DNA of 64,000 nt from JAGQKC01 sp965223675 (GCA_965223675.1 OZ245013.1:2480001-2544000), one strand, 5' to 3'. Numbered from the stretch's first letter, positions 34,145-44,221 are shown. Notes: generated from the sequence alone by a model not told the origin. Numbers and translations are program-made.

Positions 34145-35746
34145 ATGCGTATTCCCAATCTCGCTTCCGTACCAACATCTGAACGTCTCAAAATTCCGTT
34201 GGTGACGGCCGCCCAAATGCAGTCACTTGATCGACGCACTATTGATGAAGCCAAGGTGCCTGGTAGCATCCTGATGGAACGAGCTGGCAAGGGCGTTGTG
34301 CAAGCACTGGAGCAAGAGTTTAAGTCGCTATCAGGTACACCCATTACAATCGTTTGTGGAAAAGGTAATAATGGTGGTGATGGGTTGGTTATTGCTCGAT
34401 ACTTAAAACACAAACGGGCCAAAGTCCAGGTTATTCTGTTAGCAAATCCCAAAGAACTGACTAAAGATGCTCAAAACATGTATCGGCGCCTTCGTAAAGT
34501 CGCTCCGACTATTATTAGAATCACACCACCGGAAAAAGTTCTTCATTCCACAGTACGCACAGCATCACTTCTTGTTGATGCCATGCTAGGAACTGGCCTG
34601 TCATCGATACTCAAAGAGCCCTATAAAACCGCTATCAAAAGCATGAATGCTGCTCCAGCACCAACCATTGCGGTTGATATTCCATCAGGAATCCATAGTG
34701 ACACGGGAGAGATCATGGGTATTGCCACTAGGGCTCACATGACCGTCACGTTTGGTTGCCCAAAGCTCGGCTTGTACTTGGGAGCAGGTATTGATCATGC
34801 CGGCGCCATTTCGACTGTGGATATAGGGATTCCAAAAGAATATGTTGAATGGTTACAAGTGCCTGTTCACCTTCTAACCCCTGCAACCATTGCCACACTG
34901 CTGCCTGACCGAAGTTTGAGCTCTCATAAAGGAACATTTGGTCATGTGGGGCTTATTGCTGGATCACCTGGAAAAACTGGTGCTGCCGCATTGGCAGCTC
35001 GAGCCACCCTTCGAACTGGAGCCGGCCTGGTGACCGTCGCCACACCACAATCTGCTCAATCCAGCCTTGACGCCAAACTCTTCGAAGCGATGACGCTTGC
35101 CATGCCGGAAACCTCTGCCCACACTCTTGGTCGCGCAGCACTCAAGCCTCTTCTTGATTTTACGAACGAGCGACATGCCGTCGCGCTTGGGCCAGGAATC
35201 AGCACTCACCCAGAAACTGGTCGATTAATCAGAGAATTGCTTCCGAAAATCAAGCAGAGCTGTGTCGTTGATGCTGACGGGTTGAATGTGCTAGCCAAAC
35301 ACCGTTCTATTCTTTCTTCCTGCATCGGGACACCAATCGTCACTCCTCATCCTGGTGAAATGGCCAGATTAACTGGCAAATTATCTCCACAAGCCGTTAA
35401 TCAAGATAGGCTGAACACTGCCCTTCGGTTTGCGAAGACACAGAAGGTCATCGTTGTGCTAAAAGGAGCCCGAACGATCATTGCGGCTCCAAATGGATAC
35501 GCGGCCATTAGTGAAACCGGCAACCCAGGGATGGCCAGCGCTGGCATGGGAGATGTGTTAACGGGTGTGATCGCGAGTTTTCTAGCGCAGGGGCTCACAC
35601 CATGGAATGCGGCTCGAACAGGAGTCTGTCTCCATGGACTTGCTGGGGATCTGGCTGCAGAAAAACTTGGGAAAGCTGGCCTCATCGCGAGTGACCTCAT
35701 TGACTATCTTCCTTACGCCATAGAGAAAGTCCTTTCGCTACGATAA
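34145..35746 (+). CDS. nnr: Bifunctional NAD(P)H-hydrate repair enzyme
   Basis: 533 aa, a natural fusion of an epimerase (YjeF_N, ~15-230) and an ADP/ATP-dependent dehydratase (carbohydrate-kinase-like, ~240-530). The N-terminal domain shows VCGKGNNGGDGLVIARYL and VDIPSGIHSDTGEI. The C-terminal domain shows HKGTFGHVGLIAGSPGKTGA, VVDADGLNVLAKH, VTPHPGEMARL and NPGMASAGMGDVLTGVIASF. It repairs hydrated NADH and NADPH in the cytoplasm. tsaE follows 18 bases after its stop, the common nnr-tsaE pairing. Confidence 0.96.
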   Translation: MRIPNLASVPTSERLKIPLVTAAQMQSLDRRTIDEAKVPGSILMERAGKGVVQALEQEFKSLSGTPITIVCGKGNNGGDGLVIARYLKHKRAKVQVILLANPKELTKDAQNMYRRLRKVAPTIIRITPPEKVLHSTVRTASLLVDAMLGTGLSSILKEPYKTAIKSMNAAPAPTIAVDIPSGIHSDTGEIMGIATRAHMTVTFGCPKLGLYLGAGIDHAGAISTVDIGIPKEYVEWLQVPVHLLTPATIATLLPDRSLSSHKGTFGHVGLIAGSPGKTGAAALAARATLRTGAGLVTVATPQSAQSSLDAKLFEAMTLAMPETSAHTLGRAALKPLLDFTNERHAVALGPGISTHPETGRLIRELLPKIKQSCVVDADGLNVLAKHRSILSSCIGTPIVTPHPGEMARLTGKLSPQAVNQDRLNTALRFAKTQKVIVVLKGARTIIAAPNGYAAISETGNPGMASAGMGDVLTGVIASFLAQGLTPWNAARTGVCLHGLAGDLAAEKLGKAGLIASDLIDYLPYAIEKVLSLR

Positions 35747-35764
35747 GTTTACTTCATAAACCAG

Positions 35765-36271
35765 ATGCTTTCTCTTTCTCTGAATCAGTCAGGCCATTTC
35801 TGGAGGACAAACCTTCCATCAATCAAGGCCACCGAATCTTTAGGGTACATGTTCGGCTGTCACCTCACGGGTGGTGAGGTGATTACTTTAAGAGGGGAAT
35901 TGGGAACTGGGAAAACCGTATTGGTGAGAGGCTTGGCCTCCGGAGTGGAAATCGACTCCCATCTTGTCACGAGTCCAACCTTTACACTAATTCATGAATA
36001 TCATGGACGTATTCATCTCATCCATGCCGATCTATACAGGATTGAAACCCCTCAAGAACTCGCGAGCATAGGGTTTGATGAATACCTTAACTCATCGTCT
36101 GCAGCGGTGGTCATCGAGTGGGCAGAACGAATGGGGGACAATCCCCCCGATGATCGGCTCGATATCCATCTTGAACATCAACATCAATCTGTCCGAAAGG
36201 CCACCCTCCGAGTCACAGGGCCACGTAGCCAAAATCTCATCTTACAAACCTTGAATCACTGCTCCTCATAG
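35765..36271 (+). CDS. tsaE: tRNA threonylcarbamoyladenosine ATPase TsaE
   Basis: 168 aa. The P-loop is GELGTGKTVLVRGLASG (~43-60). The family motifs LTSPTFTLIHEY-like (TSPTFTLIHEYHGRIHLIHA) and VVIEWAERM follow. It works with TsaB and TsaD in forming t6A37 on ANN-decoding tRNAs. The last ~25 residues are polar and unrelated to the core. mutS starts 31 bases downstream. Confidence 0.95.
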   Translation: MLSLSLNQSGHFWRTNLPSIKATESLGYMFGCHLTGGEVITLRGELGTGKTVLVRGLASGVEIDSHLVTSPTFTLIHEYHGRIHLIHADLYRIETPQELASIGFDEYLNSSSAAVVIEWAERMGDNPPDDRLDIHLEHQHQSVRKATLRVTGPRSQNLILQTLNHCSS

Positions 36272-36302
36272 TTGATCTAGCAAAAGGAAAAGACGTTTTC
36301 CC

Positions 36303-38939
36303 ATGACTGAAACTGACACAACTCCTTTAATGAGGCAGTATCGGGAAATCAAAGAAGAGCATAAGGAGGCTATTCTGTTTTTTCGGGTTGGAGATTTTTA
36401 TGAAATGTTTTTTGAAGATGCCGAAGAAGCTTCAACATTATTGGATATCGTCCTGACCTCCCGTGGAAAAAATAAAGAAACCCCCATACCCCTCTGTGGA
36501 GTTCCCTATCATGCCGCAACCGGCTACATTGCCAAACTCCTCAAGGCAGGGAAGACTGTTGCCCTTTGTGAGCAAGTAGAAGACCCCAAGGTCGCCAAAG
36601 GCTTGGTACGCAGAGAAGTGGTTCGCCTATACACACCAGGCACACTTTTTGACAGTGAACTGTTACCCTCAAAAGAAGCAAACTTTCTTACTGCTATCTC
36701 TTGCCTATCCTCATCAACACATTCTCCTTCTACACATGAAGCACATTGGGGTTTAGCCACACTTGATTTATCCACAGGCGAATTCTGGCTCACGGAATAT
36801 TCTGCCTTTCAACAACACCTTTCCCTTCTTGATGAATTAGTCAGACTAGAACCACGAGAAATTATCTATCCAACGTTTGCACCAGCAGGAATTGTTGGAT
36901 CCCTAAAAGATCTTCGTCAATCAAGACTGGTTCCCCAAGACGCAGATTGGTTCCATGTTGAAGCAAACCGACTTCTAATAGCCACGCATTTCCAGGTTCC
37001 CCATGTTAAAGAACTGGGACTTTCCCAACTGTCCAGAGGGGTCGAGGCAGCTGGGAGTCTTCTTCGATACCTTCAGACGACCCAACCCAGCATGGACCAC
37101 CAACATATCCAAAAACCACGACTTCGTTCTGATCAGAATGAAATGGAGCTTGATGGGATTACAATTCGTAACCTTGAATTAATTAAGCCGTTCTCCCATG
37201 ACCATGACTGTCCAACCTTACTCTCAACAATAGACCAAACAATCACAGCCATGGGCAGTCGCCTCCTGAGACAATGGATCGTCCGTCCTTTACTTGATCT
37301 GACAGAGATTCATGCAAGATCATCAATCATTGTAGAGCTTGTCCATAACCTTCGACTTCGGGGAGAACTCCGACAATCCTTTCGCGAAGTCCAGGACCTG
37401 CAACGATTAAATAGCCGTATATCCTTGGGAGTCGCAACCCCACGTGACGTGTTGGGACTCCAACGATCACTCATCGCACTCCCTTCCCTCGTATCAAACC
37501 TTGACTCATTACAAAGTCTTCGGGCCAAAGAACTCGTGGCGAGCTGGGACAATTTGGAGGACATGAAGAGGCTTATAGAAAAGACCATAGTGACAGACCC
37601 TCCGCCTGCCTCTGGCTATGAAGGTGTCATACGAGAAGGCTACCATCACGAACTTGATGACCTTCGGAAGGTTGCAAAAGATGGACTACGATGGATCGCT
37701 GAGCTTGAAACACGAGAAAAATCTCGAAGTGGCATTGATTCTTTGAAAATAAAGTTTAATCGTGTCTTCGGGTATTACATCGAGGTGACGAAGACTCATC
37801 TCGCAAAAATTCCTGAAGACTATGTTCGCAAACAAACACTCGTCAATGCTGAACGATTTACCACGGAAGAACTGACTGAACTTGAAAATCGCATTACTGG
37901 GGCTGACCAAAAAATCAAAAACCTTGAAATGTCCCTTTTCGGAGAACTCCGCCTTCTTATCGCTCAGGGCACGAAACGTATCCAGCACATGGCCCAGACG
38001 ATTGCACAGCTTGATGTACTGACAGGATTAGCCGAAACAGCTGCTGTCAATCGTTATGTCATGCCTACACTGGACAAGGGCAGTACCATTTCCATTCATG
38101 AGGGCCGTCACCCTGTCATTGAGCAAACGAACCTTTCTAATGGGTTTATTCCAAATGATACAAACCTAGACCTGGACCATCAACGTCTTTTGTTAATCAC
38201 AGGCCCCAATATGGCTGGAAAGAGCACCTATCTCAGGCAAGTAGCGCTAATTGTTCTCATGGCTCAAATAGGAAGTTGCGTTCCTGCTACATCTGCCCAT
38301 ATAGGCTTAGTCGACCGAATCTATACGCGAATCGGGGCATCGGATGACCTCGCAGCCGGCCAAAGCACATTTATGGTCGAAATGACAGAAACTTCGAAAA
38401 TTTTATCCACGGCAACCTCTCGAAGCCTTATTTTACTTGATGAAGTAGGAAGAGGTACTAGTACGTATGATGGGCTAAGTATTGCCTGGGCCGTGGCAGA
38501 ATACATCTTAGATCGTCGTCATATTGGAGCCCGTACGCTATTTGCTACTCATTATCATGAGATGACGCAATTAGAAGAAACACGGGAAGGCTTAAAAAAC
38601 TATACGGTGCTGATTAAAGAGAAAGGTCAGGATGTGCTTTTTTTAAGAAAAATAATCAGAGGGAAGGCCGACAGAAGTTATGGAATTCATGTGGCCAAAT
38701 TGGCAGGGCTTCCAGCTCCAATCATCTCGCGAGCACAGAACATTCTCACACAACTCGAAACCGCATCATCCAATACATTGCCAGAAACCGTCGAACAACA
38801 GACCTTTATTGATCAAACGGTACCATCCCCTCACATCATCCTTGAGGAAGTAAAACAATTGGATTTATTCGGAATGACTCCGCTTGAAGCTCTTAACAGA
38901 TTGGCTGACATGAAGCGTAGGCTTGAAACAGAAGAATAA
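36303..38939 (+). CDS. mutS: DNA mismatch repair protein MutS
   Basis: 878 aa, full length MutS1. The mismatch-reading FYE lies in FFRVGDFYEMFFEDAEEAS (~25-45). Domain III-IV motifs include FNRVFGYYIEVTKTHLAKIP. The ATPase has Walker A TGPNMAGKSTYLRQ (~640), DDLAAGQSTFMVEMTE, LILLDEVGRGTSTYDG and THYHEMTQL. The C-terminus carries a short beta-clamp-like LDLFGM segment. It recognises mismatches and recruits MutL; no mutL is in the window. A bidirectional terminator lies ~300 bases downstream. Confidence 0.98.
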   Translation: MTETDTTPLMRQYREIKEEHKEAILFFRVGDFYEMFFEDAEEASTLLDIVLTSRGKNKETPIPLCGVPYHAATGYIAKLLKAGKTVALCEQVEDPKVAKGLVRREVVRLYTPGTLFDSELLPSKEANFLTAISCLSSSTHSPSTHEAHWGLATLDLSTGEFWLTEYSAFQQHLSLLDELVRLEPREIIYPTFAPAGIVGSLKDLRQSRLVPQDADWFHVEANRLLIATHFQVPHVKELGLSQLSRGVEAAGSLLRYLQTTQPSMDHQHIQKPRLRSDQNEMELDGITIRNLELIKPFSHDHDCPTLLSTIDQTITAMGSRLLRQWIVRPLLDLTEIHARSSIIVELVHNLRLRGELRQSFREVQDLQRLNSRISLGVATPRDVLGLQRSLIALPSLVSNLDSLQSLRAKELVASWDNLEDMKRLIEKTIVTDPPPASGYEGVIREGYHHELDDLRKVAKDGLRWIAELETREKSRSGIDSLKIKFNRVFGYYIEVTKTHLAKIPEDYVRKQTLVNAERFTTEELTELENRITGADQKIKNLEMSLFGELRLLIAQGTKRIQHMAQTIAQLDVLTGLAETAAVNRYVMPTLDKGSTISIHEGRHPVIEQTNLSNGFIPNDTNLDLDHQRLLLITGPNMAGKSTYLRQVALIVLMAQIGSCVPATSAHIGLVDRIYTRIGASDDLAAGQSTFMVEMTETSKILSTATSRSLILLDEVGRGTSTYDGLSIAWAVAEYILDRRHIGARTLFATHYHEMTQLEETREGLKNYTVLIKEKGQDVLFLRKIIRGKADRSYGIHVAKLAGLPAPIISRAQNILTQLETASSNTLPETVEQQTFIDQTVPSPHIILEEVKQLDLFGMTPLEALNRLADMKRRLETEE

Positions 38940-39057
38940 CAGTAGAGAAAAACACTGTGGAAGAATACTCTGCTGAAACTCCCTAAGGCCCAACAACCGA
39001 GGTTCCTATTGTAATATGCTCTGCACGGGTAGCATTGCGTCTACTATAGTATTGTAA

Positions 39058-39130
39058 CTTTTAACTAAGACACCTGCCTCCCCTCGCCACCATGAAATGA
39101 GGGAGAGGGTGCTCAAACAAAAGTTAAAAG
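39058..39130. repeat. REP-like inverted repeat downstream of mutS
   Basis: The outer arms CTTTTAACT and AGTTAAAAG enclose a GC-rich imperfect stem (GCCTCCCCTC against GAGGGAGAGG). This resembles the small palindromic intergenic repeats common in bacterial chromosomes. It is the only structure seen in 38940-39239. Confidence 0.4.
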
Positions 39131-39239
39131 ACTATGACTTTCACATCAAAAATTGGGGAACTCTTGCTTAATTAAACTTACCAGCGATACGCCGAACAAT
39201 TACCACATTGACTACGTCAGCATTTTCAGCAGCCCAATA

Positions 39240-39274
39240 AAAAAGGGATAGCCCAAGAAAGGCTACCCCTTTTT
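39240..39274. terminator. Bidirectional intrinsic terminator between mutS and the exported-protein gene
   Basis: The 14-nt arms AAAAAGGGATAGCC and GGCTACCCCTTTTT (one mismatch) with a 7-nt loop carry A-rich 5' and T-rich 3' ends. It can therefore stop transcription from both sides: mutS on plus and the 39334-39969 gene on minus. Confidence 0.8.
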
Positions 39275-39333
39275 CTGTCAGCAAATACCTTTTGAATTAT
39301 CTTTATTCTAACCGATCCTATTGTTCTTCACTT

Positions 39334-39969
39334 TCATTTTCCTTGATCAGGTTCTCGAACCTCTCCGACTCCCTGATCAGAGTAAGGGATAACCCCGGCA
39401 ATCGCTGGTCCACCTGGAATGAGGACATCATATTGCATCTTTCGGTTCTGTGGCCAACTACCTTCCGCAATGGCTTTCGTTGGAGACGTGGTCCTCAAGC
39501 TGTGGATGCTTCGAGGCTTATCTGGTGTCCCAGCCACATCATCAATGGTTTTTATGGCAGTCACTACTCGATGATTTTGTTCTGTCTCTTGAACCGTGAA
39601 CTCTACCATTGTGTACTTTGATGGCTTTGTCCCAGTCATGACAGCTTGGCTATGAGAATCTTTCCCAAGGGACTCTAATTGCTTCCAAACAGCATCATCT
39701 TTCGCGTAGACCTTGAGGTTTTTGCCTGGGAAATATTTTTGCCAGTAGTACCCACTTTCTGCATTTCCCCCGAATACGGCGACATTGACCCACGCAGCCT
39801 TATCATAAGGATCAACAACTGCGACGCGACCATGTAGCGTCGTCGGCTTGCTTAGGTCACCCCATTCAAAGCGCTCCTGAAACGCTTCAATCCCCAGGGC
39901 ATTGGAGGCCATTCCACCGACCAAGGCCATGGCAGCTAGAACCGCCCACCGAGTCTTACGACCTTTCAT
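39334..39969 (-). CDS. Exported protein of unknown function
   Basis: 211 aa with a clear signal peptide (KTRWAVLAAMALVGGMASNA, cleavage likely after ALG) and an AGGAGGGAAGG ribosome site. The mature part is a beta-rich periplasmic or secreted domain: TTLHGRVAVVDPYDKAAWVN, GYYWQKYFPGKNLKVYAKDD and TMVEFTVQETEQNHRVVTAI. It has no Cys and no catalytic signature. Sequences like this form no family I recognise. It lies 88 bases downstream of another exported protein gene on the same strand and may be its operon partner. Confidence 0.72.
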   Translation of the reverse strand: MKGRKTRWAVLAAMALVGGMASNALGIEAFQERFEWGDLSKPTTLHGRVAVVDPYDKAAWVNVAVFGGNAESGYYWQKYFPGKNLKVYAKDDAVWKQLESLGKDSHSQAVMTGTKPSKYTMVEFTVQETEQNHRVVTAIKTIDDVAGTPDKPRSIHSLRTTSPTKAIAEGSWPQNRKMQYDVLIPGGPAIAGVIPYSDQGVGEVREPDQGK

Positions 39970-40057
39970 AATGCCTTCCCTCCTCTTAAGAATTTCATGA
40001 ATATGATTGTTTTCTAAATTTTTCTGTTTTTAAGTATTGAACAAAATCTGTGCAAAC

Positions 40058-40609
40058 CTATTCATCTGACATGACTTTGAAACCGGTAATGGTGTTTCCA
40101 CCACTCAGCTGCACTTCCATAGCGACATAATCTTGGGAGGCTTTGATCAATTGATCCATCAAAGACTTATCCTTCACTTTCAAGCGAACGGTCGTTTGAG
40201 GGTTGTACCATCCTGCAAAAGCCTTATTGTTATCTTCTCCGCCTTGAAATCCCCAGCTGCAACACACGACGAGCGGATCAGGAACATTTTGATTCCGATC
40301 ATCAGAGGCTCGACCTGGAAAACTTCCTGTTTCGGCTGGCTCACTGGTGTTCCAGTACTGAATACCAAAAAGGACTTCGCCTTCTGGGTTGTCTGCCCAA
40401 TGAGAATACATTCGCCCCTTCAAACTCTTGGCCTCGACGGCCTTGAAGGAGATTTCTCCCTGCTTTGTAACGTCTTTAGGGTCACCCTTGGATTTGGGGT
40501 TTCCTGCCGCAGGACCTCCTTGAGCAAGGGAAATACCGGTCATGCCGAACGTCAGAAGACCGAAAGCTACTAGCGCCACGACTCCAACACGAAAAGATGA
40601 CTTGTTCAT
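40058..40609 (-). CDS. Exported protein of unknown function
   Basis: 183 aa with a signal peptide (VGVVALVAFGLLTFGMTGIS, cleavage near SLAQ) and a very strong AAGGAGGGAGGAG ribosome site. The mature part has a ~30-residue Gly/Lys/Pro-rich linker and then one domain with an adjacent Cys pair (VVCCSWGF) and many aromatic and Asn residues. A CC pair can bind metal or form a strained disulphide. No family is recognised. The gene has its own sigma70-type promoter ~140 bases upstream, so it is probably first of a two-gene unit with 39334-39969. Confidence 0.72.
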   Translation of the reverse strand: MNKSSFRVGVVALVAFGLLTFGMTGISLAQGGPAAGNPKSKGDPKDVTKQGEISFKAVEAKSLKGRMYSHWADNPEGEVLFGIQYWNTSEPAETGSFPGRASDDRNQNVPDPLVVCCSWGFQGGEDNNKAFAGWYNPQTTVRLKVKDKSLMDQLIKASQDYVAMEVQLSGGNTITGFKVMSDE

Positions 40610-40745
40610 CTCCTCCCTCCTTAACTGATGTTAGAATGACTTAAATAAAGGATACCAACAAACTTGTTCACATGTTTTCTTGAACTCATCACTAAATTTC
40701 GTACCACAACACTCAAAGATCGTCCTCTAAAATTGTAGAGGGCCC

Positions 40746-40774
40746 ATGCTACTTATCCGAGATGAGGTTGTCAA
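40746..40774 (-). promoter_or_regulatory. Sigma70-type promoter for the exported-protein pair
   Basis: On the minus strand TTGACA and TAGCAT are separated by 17 bases (ACCTCATCTCGGATAAG). They sit in the gap between the M16 protease stop and the exported-protein start at 40609. A small CCTCTA/TAGAGG hairpin lies just downstream. Confidence 0.5.
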
Positions 40775-40801
40775 GGGATTATTTACGAGAAATATCATGA
40801 A

Positions 40802-42067
40802 TTAATGGACCCCATTTAGCGCGACTCCTTTGGGCACCGGCCCTAATGCCGTCACGACAAGTCCCTGTAAATCAAGGAGTTCTTTGCTTAACTTATTGAG
40901 GTGTTCTACTGAAATGCGGTCAATTTCTCGAGCCATTTCATTGAGTGAAACATTACGGCCTTGATAGAGCTCAGTTTTGGCCAATTTATTCATACGGCCA
41001 TACGTCCCTTCTAGCCCCAACATTAAATTTCCTTTTAGCTGAGTTTTGGTTCGCTGAAGTTCCACCTCGGTCACCCCACGTCGACAGAGTTTTTGTATCT
41101 CTTTACAGACTAACTGAATGACGGCCTCGACTGCCTCTGATCGTGTGGCCGCATACACGGTCAGCATCCCACCATCGGAAAAACTTGAAAGATGTGAGTA
41201 AATCGTATAGGCCAAACCTCGCTTTTCTCGCAACTGCTGAAATAAACGGGAGCTGACCCCGCCTCCAAGAATCGTATTCAATACATTGGCGGTATAACGA
41301 TCGGGATGCCCAATCGGCAATCCTTTCAACCCCATGCAAAGATGAACTTGCTCGAGCTTTTTTCGATACACACGCGTTTCAGATGAAACATTCCCTGGCC
41401 AGGGTAAGAAGGGCTCTGATGGTCTCGATGGCGTTTCTCTTGACCATTCGCCAAAATGTGTATTGAGTTGAGGCAGCAATGCTTCGACCTTAAAATGACC
41501 AGCGATAGATACAACCGTTTTTTGAGGATGATATTGAGACCGCAAGTAGCGGAGAAGATCACGTCGCTGCAACTTTGTCATCGTTTCAGGATCACCCAAA
41601 ATCGGTCGTCCTAATGGGTGACTGCCTAGGACATCTTTGGCATGCAACTCATGCACGAGATCCTCTGGATCATCTCTTACCATGCGGATTTCTTCTAAAA
41701 TAACTTGCTTTTCTTTTTGAATTTCCGTGGGACTAAATCGGGACTGGTGAAAGAGATCTGACAAAAGATCAAGAGCATGAGCAACATGTTGATCCACCAC
41801 CTTAACATAAAAGGCTGTGGCCTCATGGGTGGTGAAGGCATTCATTTCTCCCCCAAGAGTGTCGATTTCATTGGAAATTTGCGAAGCCGTTCTCCGCTTT
41901 GTTCCTTTGAACATCATATGTTCAATGAAATGTGAATACCCTGATTCGCCGGTCGCCTCATCACGACTCCCCACGTTTGTCCATATACCAAGTGCGATTG
42001 ATTTCAGTGAAGACATTCGCTCCAGAACAACTCGCACCCCATTATCGAGGACAACTTTTTTATACAC
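40802..42067 (-). CDS. M16-family zinc peptidase (insulinase-like)
   Basis: 421 aa, cytoplasmic, no signal peptide. The inverted zinc motif HxxEH is HFIEHMMFKGT with a downstream Glu in the ETGSH-like helix region (ATAFYVKVVDQHVAHALDLL, QKEKQVILEEIRM). The second M16 domain (~170-410) includes GGGVSSRLFQQLREKRGLAY and LKGNLMLGLEGT. It matches the short YmxG/mitochondrial processing peptidase beta-like group that follows pnp in many bacteria. The GTG start has only a purine-rich upstream run. It is the last gene of the rimP-pnp operon. Confidence 0.94.
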   Translation of the reverse strand: MYKKVVLDNGVRVVLERMSSLKSIALGIWTNVGSRDEATGESGYSHFIEHMMFKGTKRRTASQISNEIDTLGGEMNAFTTHEATAFYVKVVDQHVAHALDLLSDLFHQSRFSPTEIQKEKQVILEEIRMVRDDPEDLVHELHAKDVLGSHPLGRPILGDPETMTKLQRRDLLRYLRSQYHPQKTVVSIAGHFKVEALLPQLNTHFGEWSRETPSRPSEPFLPWPGNVSSETRVYRKKLEQVHLCMGLKGLPIGHPDRYTANVLNTILGGGVSSRLFQQLREKRGLAYTIYSHLSSFSDGGMLTVYAATRSEAVEAVIQLVCKEIQKLCRRGVTEVELQRTKTQLKGNLMLGLEGTYGRMNKLAKTELYQGRNVSLNEMAREIDRISVEHLNKLSKELLDLQGLVVTALGPVPKGVALNGVH

Positions 42068-42124
42068 GTCTCTTCTCTCTCAGGGAGTGTTCAACAAGTT
42101 CATTAACAGGATCTGAGGAATCGG

Positions 42125-44221
42125 CTAGGCTTCAGCTGGAGCAGCTTCACCCATGGCTTCTTTTCGACTCAGGCGAATTTTTCCCTGTCGATCAACCTCA
42201 AGCACTTTTACCAGAATTTTTTCGCCTTCAGAGATTTCATCGGATACCGCCTGCACTCGATGGGGAGCCAATTGGGAAATATGTACTAACCCGTCCACGT
42301 TTGGAAGGATTTCAACGAATGCGCCAAAGTCAACAATCTTTCTCACCGTACCTAAATAAATTTTTCCAGGCTCAACTTCTTCGACCAATCGATTGATCAT
42401 CTCTTTCGCTTTTTCTGCCGACTCGCCGTCAACGGCCGCGATCGTGACGAGTCCTGAGTCATCGACATTCACCTTCACTCCACATTCTGAAATGATACTG
42501 CGTATGGTTTTCCCACCTGGACCAATCACATCTCGAATCCGATCTTGTTTGACTTGTAAATTAAAAATTCTTGGAGCATACGCAGCTAGTGTATCACGAG
42601 GCGTCGAGAGTGCTTCATCCATTTTTTCCAAGATATGTAAACGTCCAAGACGAGCTTGCTCTAAAGCATCTTTCATCAAGTCAGGAGTAATTCCTGAAAT
42701 TTTGATATCCATTTGCAGGGCGGTGACTCCTTGTCTCGTTCCCGTCACTTTAAAGTCCATATCGCCCAAATGGTCTTCCAAACCCAAGATGTCTGAAAGA
42801 ATAATCGACCGTCCTTCCTCCAGAATCAATCCCATCGCAATCCCAGCCACAGGATCTTTGATAGGAACTCCGGCATCCATCAACGCCAATGTTCCGGCAC
42901 AAACCGTCGCCATGGAGGATGACCCATTGGACTCCAAAATATCTGAAACAATCCGTATCGTGTAGGGAAACTCCTCCTGGGCCGGCAGAATTGATGACAA
43001 AGCCCGTTCAGCAAGCTTGCCATGTCCCACCTCTCGCCGCCCTGGAGAGCGCATTGGCCTCGCCTCTCCCACACAAAAAGGAGGAAAATTGTAATGCAAC
43101 ATAAAAGTTCGAAAATATTCACCTTCCAGAGCATCAATTCGTTGTTCATCCTCTTTGGTCCCCAGGGTCACCACAGCAAGGCTTTGCGTTTCTCCCCTTG
43201 TGAACAAAGACGAACCATGTGTTCGTGGAAGTATGCCGACTTCACAGGTAATCGGACGGATATCTGCAGGACCTCGCCCATCGGCCCGAACTTTTCCGTC
43301 TAAGATCATGTTCCGCACTTCTGAATATTCAAGATTATGATAAATGGTTTTGACCTGTTGTCCGCGATCTTCATCCTCCTCCGCAAGCTTTTGGACGGCA
43401 TCTTCACGGATCTGATCAAGTTGCGCTTGTCGCTCGGCTTTATTCGGAATAAAAATGGCTTTTCGAATAGGCTCTGCCACGAGTGCACGAACTTGAGATT
43501 CTAATTCAGCATCAACTGAATCAACTTCGAACTGGCGCTTCTCACGACCCGTGAGACCTTGTAATTCCACAATTTTGGCAACAATTTTCTTTATCTCTGT
43601 ATGCGCTAACTCAATCGCTTCAATCATGGTTGCTTCGGATAGACCATGAGCACCAGCTTCGACCATCATCACGGCATCAGCTGTTCCTGCCACGATAAGA
43701 TTGAGGTCGCTTCCTTCCATGGTCTTGAGATCAGGGTTGACGATAAGTTTTCCATCCGAACGACCAATTTTGACCCCGGCCAATGGTCCACCCACCGGGA
43801 TATCAGAAATGGCTAAGGCCGCTGAGGAGGCCGTCATACCAACCACGTCGGATGACAGGGTGTAATCCACAGATAGAACTGACGCGATGACCTGAGTCTC
43901 ATAATGGTAGCCTTCTGGAAAGAGCGGCCGAATCGGACGATCAATCAAACGACTCGTCAACACTTCTTTTTCACTGGGTGCCCCCTCTCGCCGAAAATAC
44001 CCCCCAGGGATTTTCCCAGCCGCATACGTCTTCTCTTGATAGTTAACCGTCAGCGGCAAAAAATCCGTTTGTGGTTTGAGTGTTTTTGCTGAGACAGCCG
44101 TAGCCAACACCACAGTATCTGCATAGGAGGCCAAGACCGCGCCATCAGCTTGCTTCGCCATTTTTCCTGTTTCTAATCGAAGGGTCTTTCCACCCACTTC
44201 AATTTCTACGGCATGTATCAT
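42125..44221 (-). CDS. pnp: Polyribonucleotide nucleotidyltransferase (PNPase)
   Basis: 698 aa from the ATG at 44221, which has an AGGAG site 7 bases away. Domains in order: first RNase PH core (ASYADTVVLATAVSAKTLKP, ETGKMAKQADGAVL), alpha linker, second RNase PH core (GILPRTHGSSLFTRGETQSL, catalytic DMDFKVTGTRQGVTALQMDI), KH (IRDVIGPGGKTIRSIISECG) and S1 (GKIYLGTVRKIVDFGAFVEI). A phosphorolytic 3'-5' exoribonuclease and degradosome component. rpsO precedes it by about 90 bases, as is typical. Confidence 0.98.
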   Translation of the reverse strand: MIHAVEIEVGGKTLRLETGKMAKQADGAVLASYADTVVLATAVSAKTLKPQTDFLPLTVNYQEKTYAAGKIPGGYFRREGAPSEKEVLTSRLIDRPIRPLFPEGYHYETQVIASVLSVDYTLSSDVVGMTASSAALAISDIPVGGPLAGVKIGRSDGKLIVNPDLKTMEGSDLNLIVAGTADAVMMVEAGAHGLSEATMIEAIELAHTEIKKIVAKIVELQGLTGREKRQFEVDSVDAELESQVRALVAEPIRKAIFIPNKAERQAQLDQIREDAVQKLAEEDEDRGQQVKTIYHNLEYSEVRNMILDGKVRADGRGPADIRPITCEVGILPRTHGSSLFTRGETQSLAVVTLGTKEDEQRIDALEGEYFRTFMLHYNFPPFCVGEARPMRSPGRREVGHGKLAERALSSILPAQEEFPYTIRIVSDILESNGSSSMATVCAGTLALMDAGVPIKDPVAGIAMGLILEEGRSIILSDILGLEDHLGDMDFKVTGTRQGVTALQMDIKISGITPDLMKDALEQARLGRLHILEKMDEALSTPRDTLAAYAPRIFNLQVKQDRIRDVIGPGGKTIRSIISECGVKVNVDDSGLVTIAAVDGESAEKAKEMINRLVEEVEPGKIYLGTVRKIVDFGAFVEILPNVDGLVHISQLAPHRVQAVSDEISEGEKILVKVLEVDRQGKIRLSRKEAMGEAAPAEA

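Noticed and set aside
34145..35746. Nnr as a rare fusion event
   Set aside because: The epimerase-dehydratase fusion is the normal form of this enzyme in many bacteria.
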